Shown here: piece by piece, positions 26,530 to 34,329 of the stretch
Position numbering within the stretch: position 1 is the stretch's first letter
How the letters are laid out: every line of letters starts with the position of its first letter
DNA from: Phycisphaerales bacterium
GTDB lineage: Bacteria > Planctomycetota > Phycisphaerae > Phycisphaerales > SM1A02
Assembly (NCBI GenBank): GCA_012965315.1
Contig: DTSO01000011.1
Span: 1 to 44,192 of the forward strand
DNA: 44,192 bases
Reading direction: 5' to 3'
Notes under the pieces: model-generated
Database searches by the model: none
What the model was told of the DNA's origin: nothing
What the model saw: only the letters and a program-made list of their open reading frames with translations
Made by a program: the position numbers and the translations under genes

Positions 26530-27833
26530 TGGTTCAGGCGGTCGCCGAGTGCTTCAAGTGCGAGATAACCATCGTAAATTGTCGCAATTGCCTTCCCTTT
26601 TACTTCCCAGCCATTAAAAGGGCAATTTCGGGCTGTTGATGCAAAAGAATCTACATGAATTGTCCATGAGAGTTTTGGGTCGATGACTGTAATGGATGCA
26701 AGATCACCAACGGTGAGTGTCCCTAGGGATGGACGGTTAATGAGCGCTGCGGGATTATTTGTCATCATTGCGAGCATTTGAGACCAATCGAGAACGCCAT
26801 CATCAATGAGTGCTTTTGCGTATAAGGCGAGCGCGCAGTCGAGACCTACTATTCCAAACGAAGCGTTTGCAAATGGCTGATCTTTTGTATGCATTGGGTG
26901 TGGAGCGTGGTCTGTAGCTAGAATTTCAATTGTGCCGTCGGCAATGCCTTCTTTGATTTGATTGATATCTTGAAGTTCACGAAGCGGGGGATTCATTTTC
27001 GCCATCGTGCCAAGGTCTCGGCATGCTTCATCTGTCAGTAGTAAATGATGCGGGGATGCCTCGCCACTAATCGGTTGGTTTTTTGCTTTTGCTTTTCTAA
27101 TCAGGTCAACACTTCCGCCACTAGAAAGATGTTGAGCGTGCCATGAAGCGCCGATGGATTCATTTAACGCAATGTCTCGTTCAATGATTGATTCTTCAGC
27201 ACCTCGAGGCCACGGTCCATAACCAAGAATTTGTTGTATTTCACCTTCGTTCATGACGCCGCCAACTGTTGTTTTTGGGTCTTGACAATGTTGCATAAAT
27301 GGAACGTTGTATTTTGCACATTGCTCTAAAACAGCGGACATCATGGCGTCATTTTCGACAACATTTCCATCATCTGTAATTGCAATGGCACCTGCTTCGA
27401 CTAGCGCTTGGATAGGCGCGATTTCATCGCCTTTGCGTCCGATGGTCGCACACGCAGTCGGTAAGACTTGGCAGAGACCATTTCGATTAGCTTCTTCGTT
27501 CGCATTTGTGATTAATTCAGGCGTATCGATTGCAGGTGTTGTGTTTGGCATGGTGCAAACAGTTGTAAATCCACCTGCAACTGCAGATTTGATTCCCGAT
27601 GATGTCGTTTCTTCATGTTTTCCATTGCTGGGTTCTCTGAAATGCACATGAATATCAAGCAATCCTGGCGAGATAATACAACCTTCGCAATCGATTACAT
27701 CGCAATCAAGTTCGCCGATTGGGGTGTCGCTTATGGATTCAATAATGCCATCGCGCAATAGGACATCCCCAGTAAAATCGTACTTTTTTGCGTTATCGAT
27801 GATTCTGCCATTTTGTAGAATGGTTGTTGCCAT
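26514..27833 (-). CDS. pyrC: Dihydroorotase (class I)
   Basis: A 439-aa dihydroorotase, third step of pyrimidine synthesis (carbamoyl aspartate to dihydroorotate). Metal-site motifs: DIHVHFREP (zinc His pair), GGFTTVCTMPNTTPAID, TDDGNVVEND (class I Asp ligand), MQHCQD, HAQHLSSGGS, ATDHAPH (catalytic Asp). The N-terminal NGRIIDNAKKYDFTGDVLLRDG and C-terminal LTVGDLASITVIDP complete the amidohydrolase beta-sandwich. No aspartate carbamoyltransferase gene is adjacent. No Shine-Dalgarno; a TAAAAT box ends 6 nt before the ATG. Confidence 0.94.
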   Translation of the reverse strand: MATTILQNGRIIDNAKKYDFTGDVLLRDGIIESISDTPIGELDCDVIDCEGCIISPGLLDIHVHFREPSNGKHEETTSSGIKSAVAGGFTTVCTMPNTTPAIDTPELITNANEEANRNGLCQVLPTACATIGRKGDEIAPIQALVEAGAIAITDDGNVVENDAMMSAVLEQCAKYNVPFMQHCQDPKTTVGGVMNEGEIQQILGYGPWPRGAEESIIERDIALNESIGASWHAQHLSSGGSVDLIRKAKAKNQPISGEASPHHLLLTDEACRDLGTMAKMNPPLRELQDINQIKEGIADGTIEILATDHAPHPMHTKDQPFANASFGIVGLDCALALYAKALIDDGVLDWSQMLAMMTNNPAALINRPSLGTLTVGDLASITVIDPKLSWTIHVDSFASTARNCPFNGWEVKGKAIATIYDGYLALEALGDRLNHCNTT

Positions 27834-27839
27834 TCGTAT

Positions 27840-27845
27840 ATTTTA
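27840..27845 (-). promoter_or_regulatory. -10-like box (TAAAAT) for leaderless pyrC
   Basis: On the minus strand TAAAAT is followed by six bases and then the pyrC ATG, with no ribosome binding site. Confidence 0.45.
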
Positions 27846-27855
27846 GCAGGTGCTT

Positions 27856-27891
27856 CTGGGACTGCGTCGGGGACTGTTTCTTTGACTGTCC
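27856..27891. repeat. Degenerate GGGACTG-type repeat units
   Basis: CTGGGACTGCGTC, GGGGACTGTTTC and TTTGACTGTCC follow each other upstream of pyrC. They resemble the units at 15921-15946. Possibly the remnant of a REP-like element. Confidence 0.35.
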
Positions 27892-27908
27892 AAGAAATAT
27901 AGCAAAAA

Positions 27909-27938
27909 AATAAGCCCCGCCAAATGGCAGGGCTTATT
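27909..27938 (-). terminator. Rho-independent terminator after the Cys-rich lipoprotein gene
   Basis: AATAAGCCCCGCC (27909-27921) pairs with GGCAGGGCTTATT (27926-27938) with one mismatch and a 4-nt loop; on the minus strand it runs into a T7 tract. Confidence 0.88.
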
Positions 27939-27958
27939 CTAATAATCAATTAGTTGAT

Positions 27959-28399
27959 TTACTGACCGCCGGTCATTGGGCAACCTGCTGGCATTGCGCC
28001 TTTTTTACCGCCCATTTTGTTGCAGCCCTTCATTGCACCCTTTTTCATGCTTGCGCAATCTGCTGGGTTACAATCCGCTGGGTTACAATCTGCTGAGTTA
28101 CTTGCACCTGCAGCAGCTGGTTTAGCTTTGCTTGAGCAACAACTTTTTGCAGCATCGCCTGCAGCAGCTGGTTTAGCTTGAGCAGCTTTTGCAGCAGCAA
28201 TTGGGCACTGTGGTGTACCTGCGAGTGGGCAATCTGCTTTTTTCGCAGCGCATGCTGCTTTATCGCAATTTGCTTTGTCGCAGTTTGTAAAGTCACATTG
28301 CGCTGCTGTAGTGGATGCATTTACTTTCTTTGATTTATTACAGCCAACAACTGCAAATCCAAGAACAGCGATTAGGGTTAGTGTTACTAAATGTTTCAT
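27959..28399 (-). CDS. Small Cys-rich lipoprotein
   Basis: A 146-aa protein of no family I recognise. Start ATG 28399 was chosen (GGAG 9 nt upstream); ATG 28405 is too close to it. MKHLVTLTLIAVLGFAVVGC is a clear lipoprotein signal (VVGC), so the mature protein is lipid-anchored. The mature part has 14 cysteines in about 127 residues, mostly in short DC/NC/AC pairs (TNCDKANCDKAACAAKKADC, NPADC repeats, SCC), with Ala/Lys/Pro-rich linkers (KPAAAG twice) and Met/Gly at the end. This could bind metal or form a disulfide mesh; that is inference. A strong terminator follows. Part of the gene is internally repetitive DNA. Confidence 0.75.
   Translation of the reverse strand: MKHLVTLTLIAVLGFAVVGCNKSKKVNASTTAAQCDFTNCDKANCDKAACAAKKADCPLAGTPQCPIAAAKAAQAKPAAAGDAAKSCCSSKAKPAAAGASNSADCNPADCNPADCASMKKGAMKGCNKMGGKKGAMPAGCPMTGGQ
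28056..28100. repeat. Three tandem 15-bp repeats within the Cys-rich lipoprotein gene
   Basis: Units at 28056-28070, 28071-28085 and 28086-28100 (consensus CAATCTGCTGGGTTA, 1 mismatch each at most) encode NSADC/NPADC blocks. A separate exact 22-bp direct repeat lies at 28107-28128 and 28158-28179 (encoding KPAAAG). Copy number may vary between strains. Confidence 0.85.
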
Positions 28400-28532
28400 T
28401 GTCATTTTCTCCAAATTAGGTGTGTTGGCTGACGTGCCGTTGTTTAAGTACTCTGAACTACTATTGTAGACAGAAAAGGGACAGAAAACAACGTTATATG
28501 TCCATATATCCGCTGTTAGAATAGAAAAGCGT

Positions 28533-29891
28533 ATGAACAGTGAAAACATTGCATCTAAACAGCAGAAAAATCGTAAAAAACTTGCGATATTTGCAAAGAA
28601 TTTACCTGATGTGCCAGGTGTATATTTAATGCGAATGAAGGATGATTTTCTATTGTATATAGGTAAAGCAAGTTCACTCCAAAAGCGAGTAGGTTCATAC
28701 TTTCTTGATTCAGCAGATTTAGGGCCTTGGAAGCAGGGGATGCTTAAAGATATTGATCATATTGAAACCATCGAATGTGAAACAGAATGGGAAGCGCTGT
28801 TGCTTGAAGCTCGACTTATTAAAGATCACCGCCCCAAGTACAACACCCTCCAACTTGACGGAAAAACATATCCATATTTAGCAATTACGATGAAGGATGA
28901 TTTTCCTGGTATTTTTGTAACACGCTCACCCGGAGATGTAGAATTTAAGGGAGCAAAATTATTTGGACCGTTTACATCCACCGGCGCATTAAATAGGTCC
29001 ATCCACATGTTGCAATCGGTGTTTAAATTTCGCACCTGTCCGTTGACTATTCTCGAAGATGATAAATCAAATGCATTTTTTCGCCCTTGTTTGTTGCACG
29101 CAATAAACCGATGTTCCGCTCCTTGTGCAAACAAAATTAGTAAGGAAGCATATCGCGAGGACATCGAAGGGTTTTTACGTTTTTTAACTTCGAAGCGCAG
29201 CGTCATGTTGCGTGAGTTGCGAGTGCGAATGGAAGAAGCATCAAAAAATAAAGAATATGAAGAGGCAGGGAGTATCAGAGACCAGATTGAAGCATTGCAA
29301 AAATTAGATGATCGGGCTTCAAACGATGTCGAGTGGCAGTCGGAAGTTACGGTGTTTGCGCAAGATCCATCAGATGGAATTCGGGCCTTGCAAAAGGCAC
29401 TTGGTGCTTCTCAAGCGATTCGATGTGTCGAAGCTTTCGACATTGCACATTTGCAAGGTGGAGAAACAGTTGGAGCAAAAGTTAGTTTTGTCGATGGCAG
29501 ACCACATAAAGATGGGTACCGAAGATACAAAATCAGAACCGCAAAGAATGACGATTACATGTCGATGCGTGAAGTTATTTCAAGAAGGTTTAGAAATGCA
29601 GGAGACGGATTAGAAATGTATCCAGATTTAATCGTCATCGATGGCGGTAAGGGTCAATTGTCAGCAGCGATGGAAGCATTCGGGCAACTGGAAAAACAAC
29701 CACCTCTTGTAATTAGTTTGGCTAAAAAGGAAGAATTGATTTATATGGTTGGAGATTGCCAGCCAATTAAACTTGGTCGAAATAATGAGGGGCTAAAACT
29801 TGTACAAGCAATTCGGGATGAAGCGCATCGGTTTGCACAACATTATCATCATTACTTAAGAAATAAAAAAACATTCGGTGATGCAAAGTGA
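28533..29891 (+). CDS. uvrC: UvrC-like excinuclease subunit lacking the C-terminal HhH domain
   Basis: A 452-aa protein; usual UvrC is about 600 aa. It makes the DNA incisions in nucleotide excision repair with UvrA and UvrB. Seen: GIY-YIG nuclease domain (PGVYLMRMKDDFLLYIGKAS, residues about 28-105), cysteine cluster (FRTC, FRPC, RCSAPC, residues 165-200), UVR/UvrB-contact motif (EEASKNKEYEEAGSIRDQIE, about 230-255) and RNase H-like nuclease (EAFDIAHLQGGETVGA, IVIDGGKGQLSAAMEA, RDEAHRFAQHYHH). It stops right after the RNase H domain, so the tandem helix-hairpin-helix is absent. No Shine-Dalgarno; TAGAAT at 28517-28522 may give a very short leader. It overlaps DUF167 as GTGA. Confidence 0.88.
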   Translation: MNSENIASKQQKNRKKLAIFAKNLPDVPGVYLMRMKDDFLLYIGKASSLQKRVGSYFLDSADLGPWKQGMLKDIDHIETIECETEWEALLLEARLIKDHRPKYNTLQLDGKTYPYLAITMKDDFPGIFVTRSPGDVEFKGAKLFGPFTSTGALNRSIHMLQSVFKFRTCPLTILEDDKSNAFFRPCLLHAINRCSAPCANKISKEAYREDIEGFLRFLTSKRSVMLRELRVRMEEASKNKEYEEAGSIRDQIEALQKLDDRASNDVEWQSEVTVFAQDPSDGIRALQKALGASQAIRCVEAFDIAHLQGGETVGAKVSFVDGRPHKDGYRRYKIRTAKNDDYMSMREVISRRFRNAGDGLEMYPDLIVIDGGKGQLSAAMEAFGQLEKQPPLVISLAKKEELIYMVGDCQPIKLGRNNEGLKLVQAIRDEAHRFAQHYHHYLRNKKTFGDAK

Positions 29892-30178
29892 AAACAATTG
29901 AACGCACTTGCAACGGGGTGAAAATAATTGTAAAAGTAGTGCCGAACGCTTCGAGAGATGAAATTTCAGGAATGATTGGAGACCGCCTTAAAGTGCGTGT
30001 GAAATCAGCACCCGAAAGCGGGAAAGCAAATAAAGCAGTTTGCGAATTAATTGCAGGTGTATTACATTTGAATGTACGGCAAGTAACAATCTGTTCTGGG
30101 AATACGAACCAAATTAAAACCGTCGAAATAAAAGACATATCAGTTACTACTGTGGCTGAAAAACTCGGTTTGAAGTGA
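29888..30178 (+). CDS. DUF167 (YggU-family) protein
   Basis: A 96-aa protein starting with GTG that overlaps the uvrC stop (GTGA). The family signature is clear: VKVVPNASRDEISGM, LKVRVKSAPESGKANKAVCE, VTICSGNTNQIKTVEI. YggU proteins are small alpha/beta proteins of unknown biochemical role. Translationally coupled to uvrC; ends 26 nt from the convergent ftsH. Confidence 0.9.
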   Translation: MKTIERTCNGVKIIVKVVPNASRDEISGMIGDRLKVRVKSAPESGKANKAVCELIAGVLHLNVRQVTICSGNTNQIKTVEIKDISVTTVAEKLGLK

Positions 30179-30204
30179 GCTGGTGGCGAACTACCGTGCG
30201 TTCT

Positions 30205-32217
30205 TTATGCAGGCGATGGAAGAGCATCATCTGATGAAGTTTCTTCCGAATCGTTTTTGCCTGATTCAGTTTCAGGTGTTGCACTTGCTTCTTGGTCGAG
30301 CAGATCACCCACGGATGTCCTGGTGATTTTTTCGCCACGCATTAGTGCTTCAAGTTCATCTGCTTGCAGGGTTTCGTATTCAAGAAGTGCCTCTGAGATG
30401 GCAACAACTTGTTCCCAATGTTCATCCAAAATTCGTTCACTTTCAGCGTACGCAGAATCAATTAGTCGTTTTATTTCTTCATCAATAATGCGCGCGGTGT
30501 CTGGGGAATAATCTTTGTCAGCAAAAATCGCTTCACGCTGAGGGTCAGGCGAATACATAACGAAGCCAAGTCGGTCAGACATTCCCCAGTCCAAAATCAT
30601 GTGTCTTGCATAACTTGTCGCCATTTGAATATCCATTGAAGCGCCACTTGAGATGTCATTGGTTTTTCGACGCTCAGCAATCCGACCACCACAAAGAACA
30701 CGCATGGATGCTTCTAAGAATTTCCGGTTGTAGAAGTAGCGATCTTTTTCAGGCAAACTAAATGTTGCTCCACCAGATTGTCCTCGTGGAATAATAGTTA
30801 CTTTGTGGACGGGGTCTGCATGCGGTAACACAAGTTGGACAACAGTATGTCCTGCTTCGTGGTAGGCAGTTGCGACTCGTTCTAGTTCTTCTACCTTTCG
30901 ACTCTTGCTTGCGCGTCCCCATCGAATTTTATCGCGGGCTTCATCAAGGTCGAGTTGTTCAACGCAATCTTTGTCAGCGAGCGTTGCAATAATTGCTGCT
31001 TCATTTATTAATGCTTCAAGGTCTGCACCACTAAACATCGGAGTGCCACGAGCAATTCGAGCTAAATCCACTGTAGGAGAGAGCTTGATTTTCTTGGCGT
31101 GTACTCCAAGAATTGCTTTTCTGCCCTCAACATCGGGCAAAGGTACTTGTACTTGTCTGTCGAATCTGCCTGGTCGAGTAAGCGCTGGGTCGAGAACATC
31201 TGCTCGGTTAGTAGCTGCCATTACAATGACTTGGTCGCTTAACTCAAAGCCATCCATTTCTACAAGAATTGCGTTGAGTGTTTGTTCTCGTTCATCATGG
31301 CCGCCGCTTGAGAATCCGCTTCCACGTTTTCGGCCAACAGCGTCAATTTCATCAAGGAAGATAATGCAAGGCGATGCCTCTTTTGCTTGTTTAAATAAAT
31401 CGCGAACTCTACTTGCGCCAACTCCAACAAACATTTCAACAAAATCTGAACCAGAAATTGTAAAGAAGGGGACGTCTGCCTCGCCAGCAATTGCTTTGGC
31501 TAGTAATGTTTTGCCGCAACCAGGTTGCCCAACAAGTAAAATGCCTCGCGGTATGCGTCCGCCTAGGCGAGAAAACTTTTTAGGATTTTTTAGGAACTGG
31601 ATAATTTCATGTACTTCTGCTTTCGCTTCGACAATCCCAGCAACGTCGTTAAACGTAATTTTATTCTCGCCTTTGACGGCAAGTTTATGTTTGGATTTGC
31701 CAAAGTTTCCAATCATTCCTCCCGCACCACCACCTCGAGCGGACCGTGAGATAAAGAAGAAAATCAAGAACAAGATGAAAATCATCGGTCCCCAACTTAG
31801 GAGGAAGTGCATGAATAAGCCACTGTCTTCGTTGACGGTTACTTTGATTTCCGCTTCCTTGAGTTGTTTTAAGTAATAACTTTTTTCGCCACTTACGATT
31901 TCGCAAAAGACTTCGGTACCTGCAGCGATGTCCGGTGCTCCAATGGGAGTGCTTTTTCCATCTGCAATTGTTGCAAATATTTTTGTGTTCTCCATCGTAA
32001 CATTGTCATCTACAAATTGATGCGATTGAGCACGAAGGAGGAAGTCATCAAACGTAGGAATTTCTTTGCCAGAACCGGTGCCATTAATTGCTCCCCAAAG
32101 CATAATGAGCACGAAGCAGATAAGCATCCAACTGAGAATTCCACGAGAAAACTTGGGTTTTGGTGTCGGGCTTTGGTTTGGATTTGGTTTGTTTTGATTG
32201 CCTGTTGGGTTTGCCAT
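30205..32217 (-). CDS. ftsH: ATP-dependent zinc metalloprotease FtsH
   Basis: A 670-aa membrane-bound AAA protease that degrades misfolded membrane and regulatory proteins. A Pro/Asn-rich N-terminal tail is followed by a first helix ([17 protein letters not shown]), a periplasmic domain, a second helix ([19 protein letters not shown]), then the AAA module: Walker A GQPGCGKT (most FtsH have GPPGTGKT), pore loop [17 protein letters not shown], Walker [36 protein letters not shown], and zinc site HEAGH. A Glu/Ser-rich tail ends the protein. AGG precedes the ATG. Two envelope genes lie upstream on the same strand with a 35-nt gap. Confidence 0.96.
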   Translation of the reverse strand: MANPTGNQNKPNPNQSPTPKPKFSRGILSWMLICFVLIMLWGAINGTGSGKEIPTFDDFLLRAQSHQFVDDNVTMENTKIFATIADGKSTPIGAPDIAAGTEVFCEIVSGEKSYYLKQLKEAEIKVTVNEDSGLFMHFLLSWGPMIFILFLIFFFISRSARGGGAGGMIGNFGKSKHKLAVKGENKITFNDVAGIVEAKAEVHEIIQFLKNPKKFSRLGGRIPRGILLVGQPGCGKTLLAKAIAGEADVPFFTISGSDFVEMFVGVGASRVRDLFKQAKEASPCIIFLDEIDAVGRKRGSGFSSGGHDEREQTLNAILVEMDGFELSDQVIVMAATNRADVLDPALTRPGRFDRQVQVPLPDVEGRKAILGVHAKKIKLSPTVDLARIARGTPMFSGADLEALINEAAIIATLADKDCVEQLDLDEARDKIRWGRASKSRKVEELERVATAYHEAGHTVVQLVLPHADPVHKVTIIPRGQSGGATFSLPEKDRYFYNRKFLEASMRVLCGGRIAERRKTNDISSGASMDIQMATSYARHMILDWGMSDRLGFVMYSPDPQREAIFADKDYSPDTARIIDEEIKRLIDSAYAESERILDEHWEQVVAISEALLEYETLQADELEALMRGEKITRTSVGDLLDQEASATPETESGKNDSEETSSDDALPSPA

Positions 32218-32252
32218 TTTTGAACCTGTAGTTATTTAGTATTAAATTTGTT

Positions 32253-32768
32253 TTACCAAGTTGCTTGCATTTGATCGACTATATCGGAAGCCAACTGTTG
32301 TGTAACTGCGAATTGTCCCATTTCTATCGGCTCAGATGAGGGCTGAGATGGGATAAAAAGGGCACTGCTGGAAAAGTTATCTCTACCGACGATTCGTCTT
32401 CCAGTTTGTAGGTTTTGCCATTCAAAATCAATTACTACTTTGATAAGCATTTCGTTGACTAATTTAGTTGTTCGTGAGTTACTTAGAACATTTAAATCAA
32501 CACTTTTTATTGTTCCGATAAGAATGGAATCAGCGTATTGTTCGCCAATAATTTGATAGGGCGTTCTAGTCTGAACTTCTTTGACGACTGCATCCGTGAG
32601 CATGAATTCTAAATTTCGATTCATGGTGTTGTTTTGAAAAATAGGAATGGCTACACTTTTGTACTGTTTTGCATAAAGAGACGATGACGAGTAGCCAGTT
32701 GTTGGATTACTCGCGCAACTAAAAAGCGTAAACCAAATGGTTGAAAAAACTAAAGAAAGGCGAATCAT
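32253..32768 (-). CDS. lptE: LptE-like LPS-assembly lipoprotein
   Basis: A 171-aa lipoprotein with signal MIRLSLVFSTIWFTLFSC (lipobox LFSC). The mature part follows the LptE pattern: TTGYSSSSLYAKQYKSVAIPIFQNN, NLEFMLTDAVVKEVQTRTPYQI, ADSILIGTIKSVD, NEMLIKVVIDFEWQ, ASDIVDQMQATW. LptE plugs the LptD barrel that inserts LPS in the outer membrane. The start overlaps the stop of the BamD-like gene (ATGA), linking two outer-membrane assembly functions. LptE sequences are poorly conserved, so the call rests on pattern and context. Confidence 0.75.
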   Translation of the reverse strand: MIRLSLVFSTIWFTLFSCASNPTTGYSSSSLYAKQYKSVAIPIFQNNTMNRNLEFMLTDAVVKEVQTRTPYQIIGEQYADSILIGTIKSVDLNVLSNSRTTKLVNEMLIKVVIDFEWQNLQTGRRIVGRDNFSSSALFIPSQPSSEPIEMGQFAVTQQLASDIVDQMQATW

Positions 32769-33811
32769 TTTTCCTCCTCAAAGTCGACTGCGGTGATGAT
32801 TCTGCCAAGTAATAGTTCTTGATAGATTGCATAAAGTTCGCCAACATTACTTCTAATAATTGGGGGAAGTTTCGGCATGAAATCTGGGACTAAGTGTTCA
32901 AGCGCTTCAATTGTTGCAGCGGTTTGCGAATATTTTTTTACTAAGCGCCTTACCGTGTATTCGGCTGCAATTGGATTGTTGACTTTTAAATACCACTGCG
33001 CAGTTCGTAGCATTTTTTGGCCGAGTGATTCATCTATTCTCGTTGTTAGCGCAGTGGATTCAACGATTTTTGCTAACCGCTTGTCGGTTATCTCAAGTCG
33101 ATGTAGTTCTCTTTTTGCATCAATTAGACCGGCGGAATCGAAAGCCGGCCCTCGATATGTTGCGAGTCGTGTATAAATTAATCGAGCTTTTGCTTTTTCG
33201 ATATATTCAGAAGAAGGGTAATTTTCGACAAATATTAGATACATGTCGTTTGCTAATTGCATTTTCTTTGAGCGATAATAAAGATCTGCTAGTTCAAGCG
33301 CTGCGGTTTCTGCGAGTAAACTTCTTGGTAACCGTTCTTGTATCCGTATGAATAATTCTTCGGCTTCATCTGTTGCGCTAGCGATTCGCATTCCCCAGAG
33401 AATTTTTCTAGTTCCGTGGGCAAACATTGTTGCTATTTCGAGTTCTCGTTCGTTCGCAACAATTGCAGCTTGCGTCCCGTAATAATCCCGTGCGACAATT
33501 TCATAATCAAAAAGCGATTCGTAAAAATACTTTTGAGCGAACAGCGCATCCCCATGAATTATGTGCGCTTCACCAATCAGCAGGTGTCGTTTATGGCGTT
33601 CAATCCAGATGTTTGTAAGTCGAATTGCCTCTTGGTATTTTCCCTTGGCTAAGTTCTTCGCAGCAACCGCAAGTTGCTCTTCAGGGCTTCCAGGTTCTGG
33701 TGCATTTGTTAGCACCCATTCGTCAGTTTTTTCATCTAAGACATAGGTTTCTTGGGCGTGTGCCAGTTGGCCTATTAATAGGACAAAAAGAATCATCGTT
33801 ATTCGCAACAT
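32765..33811 (-). CDS. BamD-like TPR protein of the outer-membrane assembly type
   Basis: A 348-aa exported TPR protein. Start ATG 33811 (MLRITMILFVLLIGQLAHAQ) gives a proper signal peptide; the frame extends upstream to 33919 without support. The repeats (NLAKGKYQEAIRLTNIWIER, HIIHGDALFAQKYFYESLFDYE, LADLYYRSKKMQLANDMYLIFVENYPSSEYIEKAKARL) match the BamD/YfiO pattern, in which BamD scaffolds the beta-barrel assembly machine. Unlike classical BamD there is no lipobox cysteine at the signal end. Overlaps lptE-like by 4 nt. No Shine-Dalgarno; TATCAT ends 6 nt before the ATG. Confidence 0.65.
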   Translation of the reverse strand: MLRITMILFVLLIGQLAHAQETYVLDEKTDEWVLTNAPEPGSPEEQLAVAAKNLAKGKYQEAIRLTNIWIERHKRHLLIGEAHIIHGDALFAQKYFYESLFDYEIVARDYYGTQAAIVANERELEIATMFAHGTRKILWGMRIASATDEAEELFIRIQERLPRSLLAETAALELADLYYRSKKMQLANDMYLIFVENYPSSEYIEKAKARLIYTRLATYRGPAFDSAGLIDAKRELHRLEITDKRLAKIVESTALTTRIDESLGQKMLRTAQWYLKVNNPIAAEYTVRRLVKKYSQTAATIEALEHLVPDFMPKLPPIIRSNVGELYAIYQELLLGRIITAVDFEEEK

Positions 33812-33817
33812 ATGTAC

Positions 33818-33823
33818 ATGATA
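33818..33823 (-). promoter_or_regulatory. -10-like box (TATCAT) for leaderless bamD-like gene
   Basis: On the minus strand TATCAT is followed by six bases and the ATG at 33811. The same hexamer and spacing precede copA. Confidence 0.45.
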
Positions 33824-33845
33824 ATCACGCAGAGCAATCCAAGTT

Positions 33846-33853
33846 GCCGATAA
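33846..33853 (+). promoter_or_regulatory. Sigma28-type -10 element (GCCGATAA) upstream of the flagellar operon
   Basis: An exact match to the enterobacterial sigma28 -10 octamer, 77 nt upstream of the fliO start. No TAAAGTTT-like -35 is present at the usual 11-nt distance, so this may be chance. The cognate sigma factor fliA ends this locus. Confidence 0.35.
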
Positions 33854-33865
33854 ATGGAGAAGGTT

Positions 33866-33882
33866 GCATCCATTGTGGATGC
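33866..33882 (+). other. Hairpin in the fliO leader
   Basis: GCATCCA (33866-33872) and TGGATGC (33876-33882) form a perfect 7-bp stem with a 3-nt loop; GGATGCTC is repeated at 33897-33904 and GAGC at 33891-33894 can pair with either GCTC. Possible mRNA leader structure of the flagellar operon. Confidence 0.4.
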
Positions 33883-33930
33883 TCGCAAATGAGCAAGGAT
33901 GCTCAAGATAGGTTGCCAAGGATGGCCAAA

Positions 33931-34329
33931 ATGCGCACCACCGCGTTTTATTGTTTCAGTTGTCTAATTGCATCGCTATCGGTGCGTACTTCCGGAGCAG
34001 CAGAATCAACGCCATTGCCATTGCCAAGTTCTGAAACAGCCATTTTTTCGATGGATACAGGCCTCTGGAGGGTGTTTTTAGCACTTTTAATCCTTTTTGC
34101 TGTCATTCTGATAATTCGGTGGTCAGTCCGTCGTATTACGAAAAAGGTCGGTGTTCGTGGTGACAAGGGTAAATCGATTGAGATACTTGAGCGAAAAGTG
34201 TTGGGACCAAAGCAGTCGTTGCTTCTCGTGAGAGTCTGCGGTAAAAAAGTTCTCCTTCACCAAGGGAAAGGCTCATTTACATCGCTTTGCGAAATAGAAG
34301 AAAGCGAAGAGGCGCCCTCGAATGATTAA
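33931..34329 (+). CDS. fliO: Flagellar biosynthesis protein FliO
   Basis: A 132-aa protein. Start ATG 33931 is preceded by AAGGA about 9 nt away and gives a signal-like N-terminus (MRTTAFYCFSCLIASLSVRT). One strong membrane helix (VFLALLILFAVILIIRW, about residues 46-62) is followed by the FliO-type cytoplasmic segment SIEILERKVLGPKQSLLLVRVCGKKVLLHQGKGSFTSL. FliO helps assemble the FliP ring. Its last 8 nt overlap fliP. First gene of the flagellar export operon; position matches fliO in other bacteria. Confidence 0.8.
   Translation: MRTTAFYCFSCLIASLSVRTSGAAESTPLPLPSSETAIFSMDTGLWRVFLALLILFAVILIIRWSVRRITKKVGVRGDKGKSIEILERKVLGPKQSLLLVRVCGKKVLLHQGKGSFTSLCEIEESEEAPSND

Noticed and set aside
30905-31876. 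Long plus-strand open frame opposite ftsH (323 codons)
   Set aside because: Serine/arginine-rich low-complexity translation mirroring conserved ftsH codons; ftsH is certain, so this is an antisense shadow.
33424-33652. Plus-strand frames opposite the bamD-like gene, and extension of fliO upstream to 33625
   Set aside because: These are shadows of the minus-strand TPR gene; fliO with a signal-like N-terminus and AAGGA starts at 33931.
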